Below are positions 4,117 to 11,114 of a stretch of 11,114 nucleotides of DNA, piece after piece; the stretch's first letter is position 1, and each line of letters opens with the position of its first letter. The translations under genes were made by a program, and so were the position numbers. The DNA is taken from positions 1-11,114 of the forward strand of contig CALWVX010000043.1 in the NCBI GenBank assembly GCA_944385065.1, in the 5' to 3' direction. This DNA is from an uncultured Oscillospiraceae bacterium. GTDB lineage: Bacteria > Bacillota > Clostridia > Oscillospirales > Oscillospiraceae. A model generated the notes under the pieces. That model made no database searches. It was not told the origin of the DNA and was given only the letters and a program-made list of their open reading frames with translations.

Positions 4117-6768
4117 ATGGACGACTGGTACAGCCGGCCGGCCGGACAGGTCATGCGGGAGCTGGACACCGGTCCGGAGGGCCTGACCCGGCGGGAGGCC
4201 GCCCGCCGGCTGGAGCGGGAGGGGCCCAACGAGCTGGAGTCGCCCCGGGGGCCGGGGCTGGCGGTCCGGCTGCTGGGACAGCTGAAGGACCCGATGATTC
4301 TGGTGCTGCTGGCGGCGGCGGGGCTGTCTCTGGCGGCCAGCGGGGGAGAGGACTGGCTGGACGGCGTCATCATTCTGGTGATCGTGGCGGTGAACGCGGT
4401 GATCTCCATCACCCAGGAGGACCACGCCCAGCAGGCCCTGGAGGAGCTGCGGCGCATGTCCACGCCCCAGGCCCGGGTGCGCCGGGAGGGGAGGGAGGAG
4501 AAGATCCCGGCCGCCCAGGTGGTGCCCGGGGACGTGATTTTGCTGGAGGCGGGGGATCAGGTCCCCGCCGACGCCCGGATTCTGGAGTGCAGCCGCCTGC
4601 AGGCCGACGAGTCCGCCCTCACGGGGGAGTCGGTTCCGGCGGAGAAGGAGGCCCGGGAGTCCCTGCCCGGCGGCACACCCCTGGGCGACCGGGTCAATAT
4701 GGTGGTGTCGGGCACCCTGATCACCGCCGGCCGGGGGACCGCCGTGGTGGTGGCCACCGGCATGGACACGGAGATGGGCCGCATCGCCGGGCTGCTGCTG
4801 GAGGGAGGTCAGGGGGAGACGCCCCTCCAGCGGAAGATGGGGGAGATTTCCAAAAGCCTGTCCTTTCTGTGCCTGTGCGTGTGCGCCATCATGTTCGGGG
4901 TGGGGCTCTTTCAGGGGAAGGGGATGCTGGACATGTTCCTCACCGCCGTCTCCCTGGCGGTGGCCGCCATCCCGGAGGGACTGCCCGCCATCGTCACCAT
5001 TGTGCTGGCCATGGGGGTGCAGCGGCTGGCCGCCCGGGGGGCCATTGTGAAAAAGCTTCCGGCGGTGGAGACCCTGGGCTGCGCCGGGGTGATCTGCTCG
5101 GACAAGACGGGCACCCTCACCCAGAACAAAATGGAGGTGCGGCAGGTGTGGACGCTGCCCGGCCAGCGGCGGCGGGAGGTGATGACGGCGGCCTGCCTGT
5201 GCTGTGACGCCCGACTGGAGTGGAGGGCCGGGGCGCCCACCGCCTCCGGTGACCCCACAGAGGCCGCGCTGGTGGTGGCTGCCGCCCGGGAGGGGGTGGA
5301 CCAGGCCCGGGCACTGGAGGAGTGGCCCCGGCTGGGGGACATCCCCTTTGACTCGGGGCGCAAGCTCATGACCACCTTCCATACCGGGCCGGAGGGGGGC
5401 TGCACCGCCTTTGTCAAGGGGGCCCCGGACGTGCTGCTGGAGCGGTGCGTCCGCGCCGGCCGGGGGGCGCTGTCCCCGGCGGACCGGGAGCGGATTCTGG
5501 CGGCCAACGAGGAGATGGCCTCCCGGGCCCTGCGGGTGATCGCTGTGGCCCGGCGGGAGCTGCCCGCCCTGCCCGCCAGCCCGGAGCCGGGAGAGGTGGA
5601 GCGGGAGCTGACCTTTCTGGGGCTGTTCGGCCTGATGGACCCACCCAGGCCGGAGGCGCGGCAGGCGGTGGAGCTGTGCCACCGGGCAGGGGTCCGGCCG
5701 GTGATGATCACCGGGGACCATCGGGCCACCGCCCTGGCGGTGGCCCGGGAGCTGGACATTGCCCGGCCCGGCGACTGGACGGTGACCGGCGCCGAACTGG
5801 ACTTCATGCCCCAGGAGGTGCTGGAGGAGGACATCGCCCGCTTCGCTGTCTTCGCCCGGGTGTCTCCGGAGCACAAGATGCGCATTGTCCAGGCCTGGCA
5901 GAAGCGGGGAAAGGTGGTGGCCATGACGGGGGACGGCGTCAACGACGCCCCCGCCCTGAAGTGCGCCGACATCGGCTGCGCCATGGGCCGGGCGGGCACC
6001 GATGTGGCCAAGGGGGCCGCCCACATGATCCTTACCGACGACAATTTCTCCACCATCGTGGCCGCCATTGAGGAGGGGCGGGGCATTTATGCCAACATCC
6101 GCAAGGCGATTCACTATCTGCTCTCCTGCAATATCGGGGAGATTTTCACCATCTTCCTCGCCACCCTGCTGGGCTTCGGGCAGATGCCCCTGGTGCCGGT
6201 GCAGCTGCTGTGGCTCAATCTGGTCACCGACTCCCTGCCCGCCCTGGCCCTGGGGGTGGAGCCGGTGGAGGAGGGGGTAATGGACCAGCCGCCCCGGGAC
6301 GCCCGGGCCCCGCTGTTTGACCGGCGGTTTTCCCTGCGCCTGGCCTGGCAGGGACTGATGGTGGGAGGGCTGACTCTGGCGGCCTATTTTCTGGGTCTGA
6401 CCTGTCTGGCCTCCCCGGATGGGACGGGGGCGGCGGCCAACACCATGGCCTTTGCCACCCTGACCATGTGCCAGCTGTTCCATGCCTTCAACGTGCGCAG
6501 TGAGGACCGCTCCCTCTTCGCCCAGGGGGTGCTGTCCAATCCGGCCATGAACCGGGCCTTTCTGGCGGGAATGGCCATGCAGCTCTCCGTGCTTCTGCTC
6601 CCGCCGCTCCAGGGGGTGTTTTCAGTGATCCCCATGAGCGGGCAGCAGTGGCTGGCGGTGCTGGCCCTGGCCGCCGCTCCCATCCCGATCTGCGAGGCGG
6701 TCAAGGCCCGAAACCGGAGGACAGCCGCCCGGGACAGCGCCCCGGAGCGGGAGCGGGCCGCCAAATAA
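4117..6768 (+). CDS. Calcium-transporting-type P-type ATPase (P-type IIA)
   Basis: This 883-residue ten-helix cation pump resembles SERCA and the Bacillus YloB/Listeria LMCA1 group. It would export calcium, or possibly another divalent cation, at the cost of ATP. The order is: N-terminal cation-ATPase domain, M1-M2 (about 59-100), actuator domain with TGES (169-172), M3-M4 with AAIPEGLPA (283-291), the phosphorylation motif DKTGTLT with Asp329, the nucleotide-binding KGAP (434-437), and TGDGVNDAP (604-612). M5 to M10 follow. Calcium-ligand positions known from SERCA are present: Glu287 in M4, Asn672 and Glu675 in M5, and Asn701, Thr704 and Asp705 in M6 (NLVTDSLPA). The M8 position of SERCA Glu908 appears to be Thr783 (TLTMCQL), suggesting a single-ion site as in some bacterial pumps. 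The ATG has AAAGGAG 9 bases upstream. The neighbouring XRE gene may control it. Substrate choice is inferred. Confidence 0.93.
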   Translation: MDDWYSRPAGQVMRELDTGPEGLTRREAARRLEREGPNELESPRGPGLAVRLLGQLKDPMILVLLAAAGLSLAASGGEDWLDGVIILVIVAVNAVISITQEDHAQQALEELRRMSTPQARVRREGREEKIPAAQVVPGDVILLEAGDQVPADARILECSRLQADESALTGESVPAEKEARESLPGGTPLGDRVNMVVSGTLITAGRGTAVVVATGMDTEMGRIAGLLLEGGQGETPLQRKMGEISKSLSFLCLCVCAIMFGVGLFQGKGMLDMFLTAVSLAVAAIPEGLPAIVTIVLAMGVQRLAARGAIVKKLPAVETLGCAGVICSDKTGTLTQNKMEVRQVWTLPGQRRREVMTAACLCCDARLEWRAGAPTASGDPTEAALVVAAAREGVDQARALEEWPRLGDIPFDSGRKLMTTFHTGPEGGCTAFVKGAPDVLLERCVRAGRGALSPADRERILAANEEMASRALRVIAVARRELPALPASPEPGEVERELTFLGLFGLMDPPRPEARQAVELCHRAGVRPVMITGDHRATALAVARELDIARPGDWTVTGAELDFMPQEVLEEDIARFAVFARVSPEHKMRIVQAWQKRGKVVAMTGDGVNDAPALKCADIGCAMGRAGTDVAKGAAHMILTDDNFSTIVAAIEEGRGIYANIRKAIHYLLSCNIGEIFTIFLATLLGFGQMPLVPVQLLWLNLVTDSLPALALGVEPVEEGVMDQPPRDARAPLFDRRFSLRLAWQGLMVGGLTLAAYFLGLTCLASPDGTGAAANTMAFATLTMCQLFHAFNVRSEDRSLFAQGVLSNPAMNRAFLAGMAMQLSVLLLPPLQGVFSVIPMSGQQWLAVLALAAAPIPICEAVKARNRRTAARDSAPERERAAK

Positions 6769-6781
6769 CATACATAAACTT

Positions 6782-6822
6782 CCTCCCTTCCCGGCACACT
6801 ACCACGGAAGGGAGGGATTTTT
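6782..6822 (+). terminator. Terminator-like hairpin that contains the gerAA ribosome binding site
   Basis: CCTCCCTTCC (6782-6791) pairs perfectly with GGAAGGGAGG (6806-6815) and is followed by GATTTTT. It lies 13 bases after the ATPase stop and should end that transcript. The right arm is also the only Shine-Dalgarno sequence for gerAA, and the T-run abuts its ATG at 6823, so folding would hide the start site of gerAA. Confidence 0.75.
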
Positions 6823-8331
6823 ATGGTCAGAGAGGACCGCGCGGACGGGCCGCACCCCCGGAAGGTTCCGCTGTTTGACCGCCCGCTGTCCCGGCAGGCG
6901 CTGGCAGAGGTGTTTGCCGACTGCGTGGACTATATGGAGCGGACCGTCTATCTCAACGGAGACCGGGAACGCACCGTCACCGTCTGCTATCTGCTGGGCA
7001 TGGCCCGAAACGAGCGGCTCAGCGACTATATTCTCCGCCCCCTGGCCCAGGACCCGGCGTTGAGCCGGGCGCCGGAGGGAGAGCTGTTCTCCCGGCTGCA
7101 GTACGGGGCGCTCTATAATCTGGCGGCCATCCGGCGGGAGACCCTGGACGATGTGGTCAACGACCTGATCCTGGGCAGCTGTGCCCTGTTTTTCCCCGGG
7201 CGGCTGGACGCGCTGACCCTTCCGGTGCCCACGGAGGAGAAACGGGCGGTGGGGGAGCCGGACAACGAGCCCGCCCTGAAGGGCAGCCGTGAGTCCTTTG
7301 TGGAATCGATCCGGACCAACACCGCCATGGTGCGCCGGCATCTGAAGGCGCCCCAGCTGAAAATCCGGGAACATATTGTGGGGCGGCAGTCCCGCACCCT
7401 GGTGGACGTGCTCTATCTGGAGGGGATCGCCGACCCGGACACGGTGTCCCAAGTGGAGGAGAAGCTGGATCAGATGGACATTGACGGGGTGGAGACGGCG
7501 GGCAATCTGGAGGAGTATCTCACCGACACGGCCCGGACCCCCTTTCCCCTGATGGCCTATACCCAGCGGCCCGACCGGCTGTGCCAGGGGCTGCTGGAGG
7601 GCCGGGCGGCTGTGTTTGCCGACGGGATTCCCCTGGGCTGGCTGGTCCCGGGCACGATGGATCAGTTTTTCAAGACAGGGCAGGACCGGGCGTATCACTG
7701 GCTGACCGCCTCCGCCCTGAGTTTGATCCGCTATCTGTGCGCCCTGATCACCCTGCTGGTGCCCGGACTGTATATCGCTCTGGTCACCTTTCACCCGGAG
7801 GCCATTCCGCCGAAGCTGGCCCTGTCCATTGTGGCGGCCAAGCAGGAGGTGCCCTTTTCCACCATTTTTGAGGTGCTGATCATGCTGCTGGCCTTCGAAG
7901 TGATTCAGGAGGCCGGTCTGCGCCTGCCGGGCCCCATTGGGGCCACGGTCTCCATTTTGGGCGGCCTGGTGGTGGGGAGCGCGGCGGTGGAGGCACGGAT
8001 TGTCTCTCCGGCGGTGCTGATTGCGGTGGCCATCGCCGGCGTGGCCGGCTACACCATGCCGAGCCAGGATTTCGGCAACGCCCTGCGCCTGTGGCGCTTT
8101 CTGCTGGCCATTCTGGCCAGTGTGGGCGGTCTGTTCGGCCTGGCTCTGGGATGCGCCGCCCTGGTGTACCACCTGGCTCAGCTGGAGTCCTTCGGAGTGC
8201 CCTATCTGGCCCCCTTCACCACCGGGGTGGGGGCGACCCGGGGCCACCCCAGCCTGTTCCGGCTGCCTCTGCCCGCCATGAAATGGCGGGACGGGGCTGT
8301 GCGCACCCAGAACAGGAGGAACCAGCGATGA
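6823..8331 (+). CDS. gerAA: Spore germination protein, GerAA-type receptor A subunit
   Basis: This 502-residue inner spore-membrane protein is the A subunit of a GerA-family germinant receptor, which senses nutrients and starts ion release from the spore. A soluble N-terminal region (1-290) contains the family signature RESFVESIRTNTAMVRRHLKAP (156-177). The membrane domain (about 295-455) has helices near 300-322, 345-363, 370-388, 393-411 and 425-450. It holds the conserved PEAIPPKLALSIVAAKQEVPF (325-345), QEAGLRLPGPIGATVSILGGLVVG (362-385) and IVSPAVLIAVAIAGVAGYTMPSQDFGNALRLWR (393-425). Length is normal for the family. The ribosome binding site is inside the hairpin 6782-6822. The stop overlaps the gerAC start by ATGA, implying translational coupling. 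No clear sigma-G promoter is visible; CATACAT at 6769 is the nearest weak match. Confidence 0.94.
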   Translation: MVREDRADGPHPRKVPLFDRPLSRQALAEVFADCVDYMERTVYLNGDRERTVTVCYLLGMARNERLSDYILRPLAQDPALSRAPEGELFSRLQYGALYNLAAIRRETLDDVVNDLILGSCALFFPGRLDALTLPVPTEEKRAVGEPDNEPALKGSRESFVESIRTNTAMVRRHLKAPQLKIREHIVGRQSRTLVDVLYLEGIADPDTVSQVEEKLDQMDIDGVETAGNLEEYLTDTARTPFPLMAYTQRPDRLCQGLLEGRAAVFADGIPLGWLVPGTMDQFFKTGQDRAYHWLTASALSLIRYLCALITLLVPGLYIALVTFHPEAIPPKLALSIVAAKQEVPFSTIFEVLIMLLAFEVIQEAGLRLPGPIGATVSILGGLVVGSAAVEARIVSPAVLIAVAIAGVAGYTMPSQDFGNALRLWRFLLAILASVGGLFGLALGCAALVYHLAQLESFGVPYLAPFTTGVGATRGHPSLFRLPLPAMKWRDGAVRTQNRRNQR

Positions 8332-9404
8332 ACAAAAGTCTGGCCCTTTTGCTGGGGGCCTGTCTGCTGCTGTCCGGCTGTACCGGCCTGCCTGCCGCCC
8401 GGGAGATGGGCGATATGGCCCTTCTGCGTACCATGGGGGTGGATCTGGCCCCCGAGGGCCTGGAGATCACCGCCTCCACCGGCCCCCGGGCCCGGGGGCT
8501 TCAGGGGACGGGAGAGCCCGCCCTGGTACTGTCGGCCCGGGAGGACTCCCTCAGTGCGGCCTGCCTAGCTCTCCAGGGGCTCAGCGACAGCTATGTGTTC
8601 TTCGGATATGTGGACCAGCTGCTGCTGGGGGAGGAGCTGGCCCGATCCGGGGCTTTGCCGGTGCTGGACTACTTTGCCCGGGATGTGGAGCTGGGGCTGG
8701 GCGCACAGCTGTGGCTGACTCGGGGAACCACCGCCCGGGCGGCGGTGGAGTCGGGGGGAGAACAGGGGGTGGAGGGCCGCCTGTCCACCCTCCAGACGGA
8801 TGGAAAACTGGGAGTGGCGGCCATTACCCGCACAGCCGGGGAAATTTATACCGATCTGCTGGAGCGGGGAGCCGCTTTTGTCCCTGTCCTGACGCTGGAG
8901 GGGGAGGACGCCTCCCTGCGGGAGAGCGGCTATGGAGTGCTGGGCCCGGAGGGGCTGACGGGTTTTCTGGAGGGAGAGGCCGCCCGGGGGCTGGAACTGC
9001 TGGCGGGGCGGGCTCCGGCCCAGGTGCTGACCGTGGAATTGGGGAGTAATCAGGTCTCGGCCAGGCCGCAGGCGGTCTCGCTGCGGGCTGAATTGGACCT
9101 TCAGGAGGGGGAGCCGGCGGGGCTGAAGCTGGAGTGCCGTGTGGAGATGGGGCTGACGGAGGATCGGCGCTCGCCCACGGGAGAGGAGCTGGCGCAGCTG
9201 CGCCGCCGATTGGAGCGGCGGGCCCTGGAGCAGATTGAGTCCGCCCTGGCGAGCCTGCAGGAGTGGGGAGCCGACTGCGTCGGTCTGGGCGCGAAGGCGG
9301 GACTGGCCTGTCCGGGGGAGTGGCGGCGGATCCAGGAGGACTGGCCGGCCCTGTTTGGGCGGGTGAAGATCGAGACAGACGTGCGGGTTGTCATCTATGA
9401 GTGA
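8328..9404 (+). CDS. gerAC: Spore germination lipoprotein, GerAC-type receptor C subunit
   Basis: This 358-residue Ger(x)C-family lipoprotein is anchored on the outer face of the inner spore membrane. The start at 8328 is set by AGGAGGA (8314-8320) and by a perfect lipoprotein signal: MNKSLALLLGACLLLSGC, with the lipidated cysteine at 18. The upstream open frame overlaps gerAA and has no signal. Right after the lipobox, AREMGDMALLRTMGVDL (24-40) matches the conserved first strand region of GerC proteins, which usually begins with a 'REx.dM.llr.iGvD' pattern. The last third contains the predicted alpha-helical and beta C-terminal domain (LRRRLERRALEQIESALASLQEWGADCVGLG). The start codon overlaps the gerAA stop. 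gerAB follows 11 bases after the stop. Order A-C-B is one of several known for ger operons. The role within the receptor follows from family knowledge. Confidence 0.92.
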   Translation: MNKSLALLLGACLLLSGCTGLPAAREMGDMALLRTMGVDLAPEGLEITASTGPRARGLQGTGEPALVLSAREDSLSAACLALQGLSDSYVFFGYVDQLLLGEELARSGALPVLDYFARDVELGLGAQLWLTRGTTARAAVESGGEQGVEGRLSTLQTDGKLGVAAITRTAGEIYTDLLERGAAFVPVLTLEGEDASLRESGYGVLGPEGLTGFLEGEAARGLELLAGRAPAQVLTVELGSNQVSARPQAVSLRAELDLQEGEPAGLKLECRVEMGLTEDRRSPTGEELAQLRRRLERRALEQIESALASLQEWGADCVGLGAKAGLACPGEWRRIQEDWPALFGRVKIETDVRVVIYE

Positions 9405-9415
9405 GGGGGGAGTCC

Positions 9416-10567
9416 GTGAAAAGGGATCAGATTTCACGCACCCAGCTGATGGCGCTGCTGTGGGCGGGCGTCATGGCTCCGGCGGCCCAGCTGCTGCCCG
9501 GGCTGCTGCTGCCCCGGGCGGGGCGGGGAGCGTGGCTGGCCGTTGCCCTGGCGGCCCCCCTGGTGCTGGCCGCCGGATGGATGTGGGGGCGTCTGGCCGG
9601 CCGGGACGGTCCGGCGGGGGAGATTTGCCGCCTGATCGGCCGGGGACCGGGGCGGGTACTCCTCTTTATATATATGGTGTGGGGGGAGCTGATGCTCACC
9701 GTGCGGCTGCGGGCCTGCGCCCAGCGGCTGCTGGCCTCGGGAAACCGGGACGGAGCGCTCTGGTTCTTTGTGCTGGCTCTGGCCGCGCTGCTGCTGTGGA
9801 TGGGCCGGGGAAAGCTGGCCGCTTTCGCCCGGGCGGGGCAGATGTTCCTGGCGGCCCTGCTGACAGCCGCCGGAGTGGTTCTGGCTCTGTCCTGGATTCA
9901 GGCCAGACCGGAGCGTCTGTTTCCTCTGTGGTGGAATGACGCCGTACCCGTGCTTCTGGCGGCGCTGGAGGGAACGGGAGTGCTGGGCTGGGGCCTGTTC
10001 GCCGCATTCCTGCTGGGCCGCGTCCGCCCGGCGAAGGGAACGGGCTGGCACTGGCTGGCCTGGGGGCTGGGAGGAACGCTGCTGCTGGCTGGTGCACAGA
10101 TGATCATTCTGGGCAATTTGGGGGCCGAGCTGGCAGCCCGGCTGGACAACCCCTTCTTCACGCTGGCCAAGAGCGTGGGAGTGGAAGGGGCTTTTCAGCG
10201 GGTGGAGAGTCTGGTTTCCGCCCTGTGGACCTTTGCGGATCTGGCCATGGGCGGAGTTCTGATCTTTGCCCTGCGGATTCTGGGAGACGAGGTGCTGCCG
10301 CCCGCCGCCCGGCGCTGGGTGCCCTGGGGAGCTGTCATTCTGGCCTCGGTGGGGAGTCTGACCCTTCTGGCGGGCGCCGCCGGGGTGGAGACGTGGAGCA
10401 GGCGGTGGGTCCCGATAGGGAATCTGATTTTGGGCGTGGCCGTCCCGGCGCTGCTGTGCTTGGTCGATCGGGCGGCGGGGAAGGGCAAAAAGAGGGGCAT
10501 ATCTTGTGGTCCAAAAGCGAAAAAACTTGCAGATATAGAGGAAGAAAAAAAGTCCGATGAAAAATGA
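9416..10567 (+). CDS. gerAB: Spore germination protein, GerAB-type receptor B subunit
   Basis: This 383-residue protein of about ten membrane helices belongs to the APC-superfamily-like spore germination group (PF03845). It is regarded as the germinant-binding subunit. It begins MKRDQISRTQLMALLWAGVM, matching the family's short charged start followed by the first helix. I prefer the GTG at 9416, because the purine run AGGGGGGAG (9404-9412) would serve as its ribosome binding site. The GTG at 9401 has none and overlaps gerAC. Helices are visible throughout, e.g. 88-106, 115-132, 143-165, 186-208 and 220-240. A charged tail, KKLADIEEEKKSDEK, ends the protein. The codons of that tail double as the A-tract upstream element of the first rRNA promoter, and the stop lies 9 bases before its TTGACA. 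There is no terminator between the operon and rrn. Confidence 0.9.
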   Translation: MKRDQISRTQLMALLWAGVMAPAAQLLPGLLLPRAGRGAWLAVALAAPLVLAAGWMWGRLAGRDGPAGEICRLIGRGPGRVLLFIYMVWGELMLTVRLRACAQRLLASGNRDGALWFFVLALAALLLWMGRGKLAAFARAGQMFLAALLTAAGVVLALSWIQARPERLFPLWWNDAVPVLLAALEGTGVLGWGLFAAFLLGRVRPAKGTGWHWLAWGLGGTLLLAGAQMIILGNLGAELAARLDNPFFTLAKSVGVEGAFQRVESLVSALWTFADLAMGGVLIFALRILGDEVLPPAARRWVPWGAVILASVGSLTLLAGAAGVETWSRRWVPIGNLILGVAVPALLCLVDRAAGKGKKRGISCGPKAKKLADIEEEKKSDEK

Positions 10568-10605
10568 AAAAAGTGGTTGACAAATGGAGCTACTTTTGCT
10601 AGTAT
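10545..10605 (+). promoter_or_regulatory. rRNA promoter P1 with A-tract upstream element
   Basis: TTGACA (10577-10582), a 17-base spacer and TAGTAT (10600-10605) form a near-consensus promoter. A-tracts at 10545-10551, 10560-10564 and 10567-10572 make an UP-like element that lies partly inside the gerAB coding sequence. It is the first of three tandem promoters for the rRNA operon. Confidence 0.85.
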
Positions 10606-10697
10606 AGTCAAGCGCTTCGGGCGGGGCCGCAGGGCCGGACGCAAAGGAGCGCAGGAGAGCCACAAAAGCGCCTGGAGACGGGCGGCCGAGTGAAACG

Positions 10698-10757
10698 AAA
10701 AAAGTTTCAAAAAGGCAGAAAAAAGTGCTTGACAAACGGCGCGGGATGTGGTAATCT
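10698..10757 (+). promoter_or_regulatory. rRNA promoter P2 with phased A-tracts
   Basis: TTGACA (10729-10734), a 17-base spacer and TAATCT (10752-10757) form the promoter. A-tracts at 10698-10703, 10709-10713 and 10719-10724 recur about every 10-11 bases, i.e. on one face of the helix, as expected for a strong UP element. The start is predicted near 10764. Confidence 0.87.
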
Positions 10758-10764
10758 AATCGAG

Positions 10765-10780
10765 CTGTCCGAGAGGACAG
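10765..10780 (+). other. Hairpin with GAGA tetraloop at the start of the P2 transcript
   Basis: CTGTCC (10765-10770) pairs perfectly with GGACAG (10775-10780) across GAGA, a GNRA tetraloop. It begins within a few bases of the predicted P2 start, so it would form the very 5' end of that RNA. There is no T-run, so it is not a terminator. Confidence 0.6.
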
Positions 10781-10814
10781 GGGCTTGCCCGGCAGGGCGG
10801 CGGATGAGAGAACG

Positions 10815-10872
10815 AAAAAAGTTGAAAAACTTGAAAAAAGTTCTTGACAAAGCCGAGAAGCTGTGGTAAGAT
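10815..10872 (+). promoter_or_regulatory. rRNA promoter P3 with phased A-tracts
   Basis: TTGACA (10844-10849), a 17-base spacer and TAAGAT (10867-10872) form the promoter. A-tracts at 10815-10820, 10825-10829 and 10834-10839 are phased by about 10 bases. The spacer ends in TGTGG as in P2, so P2 and P3 look like duplicated units. The start is near 10879, about 170 bases ahead of mature 16S. Confidence 0.88.
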
Positions 10873-10881
10873 AAAAGCCCG

Positions 10882-10895
10882 CCGCTGATGAGCGG
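10882..10895 (+). other. Small hairpin at the start of the P3 transcript
   Basis: CCGCT (10882-10886) and AGCGG (10891-10895) pair around GATG, beginning just after the predicted P3 start. It parallels the hairpin after P2. Confidence 0.5.
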
Positions 10896-10988
10896 TGTGC
10901 ACCTTGTAAATTAAACAACGAGACAAACACGAAGCACCAGAATTGGATTTGGTTGTTTCACAAGCAAAGCTTGGGTGACGACCGGAAA

Positions 10989-11002
10989 TTTCTTTGAAGC
11001 TT
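10989..11002 (+). promoter_or_regulatory. boxA-like antitermination signal in the rRNA leader
   Basis: TTTCTTTGAAGCTT resembles the boxA element (TGCTCTTTGAAAA-type) found in Firmicute rRNA leaders, where Nus factors bind to prevent early termination. It lies about 50 bases ahead of the mature 16S end, a usual place. Other leader features are a CAAGC/GCTTG hairpin at 10961-10973 and GAAGC/GCTTC at 10996-11013. Confidence 0.5.
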
Positions 11003-11022
11003 GGAAGGGCTTCAATAAGATG

Positions 11023-11046
11023 ATTTAAGCGCGAAAGCGTTTAGAT
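11023..11046 (+). other. Leader hairpin with GAAA tetraloop immediately before 16S
   Basis: A ten-base stem (11023-11032 with 11037-11046, two G-U pairs) is closed by GAAA, a GNRA tetraloop. It ends 5 bases before the predicted 16S 5' end. It may be a folding or processing element of the precursor RNA. Confidence 0.55.
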
Positions 11047-11051
11047 ACCAT

Positions 11052-11114
<63 letters not shown>

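Noticed and set aside
4081..6483. 800-codon minus-strand open frame opposite the ATPase
   Set aside because: Gly/His/Pro/Gln-rich shadow of a high-GC gene, with no domains; the plus strand carries all P-type ATPase motifs.
6799..8247. 482-codon minus-strand open frame opposite gerAA
   Set aside because: Shadow composition and no recognisable motif; the GerA signature is on the plus strand.
9401..9415. GTG at 9401 as the gerAB start
   Set aside because: It overlaps the gerAC stop and lacks a ribosome binding site; the purine run suits the GTG at 9416 instead.
9434..10930. 498-codon minus-strand open frame opposite gerAB and the rRNA promoters
   Set aside because: It crosses three rRNA promoters and mirrors gerAB; no family features or good start signal.

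Overview
The window looks like chromosomal DNA from a high-GC, spore-forming member of the Firmicutes, most likely a gut-type Oscillospiraceae (Clostridium cluster IV) relative. The grounds are SpoIIP, a GerA-type germinant receptor operon, GC-rich coding with Firmicute-style AGGAGG ribosome binding sites and sigma-A promoters, and the first ~63 bases of a 16S rRNA gene. The genus cannot be fixed from this.

Left part (1-2340, mostly minus strand): the 5' end of mutS lies at the left edge. Upstream of it come a tract of degenerate seven-base repeats and a long GC-rich hairpin, then a small XRE-type regulator gene. The regulator is divergent from a 98-residue helical protein of unknown function. 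Their start regions share a compact promoter pair inside an imperfect palindrome. The unknown gene converges on and overlaps the 3' end of miaB (tRNA ms2i6A methylthiotransferase). miaB and mutS are commonly neighbours in Clostridia, so the regulator/small-gene pair looks like a cassette placed between them.

Middle (2340-6770): spoIIP (plus strand, cell-wall hydrolase of engulfment) has a good sigma-E-like promoter and a bidirectional terminator that runs into the 3' end of a second small XRE regulator (minus strand). A 193-base divergent region full of palindromes separates that regulator from a complete P-type IIA calcium-transport-type ATPase gene.

Right part (6780-11114, plus strand): a gerAA-gerAC-gerAB operon encodes the three subunits of a spore germinant receptor. 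The terminator-like hairpin after the ATPase contains the gerAA ribosome binding site. gerAB ends 9 bases before the first of three tandem, nearly consensus rRNA promoters (each TTGACA with a 17-base spacer and A-tract upstream element). These drive an rrn operon whose 16S gene starts near 11052. Three of the genes concern sporulation and germination (four counting spoIIP), and the Ca-type pump could fit spore calcium handling, but that link is inference.

I found no CRISPR array, transposase, tRNA gene or clear multi-gene undescribed system. The best candidates for something new are the XRE/small-protein pair with its shared operator, the seven-base repeat tract upstream of mutS, and the overlaps between the ger operon and its flanking transcription signals.
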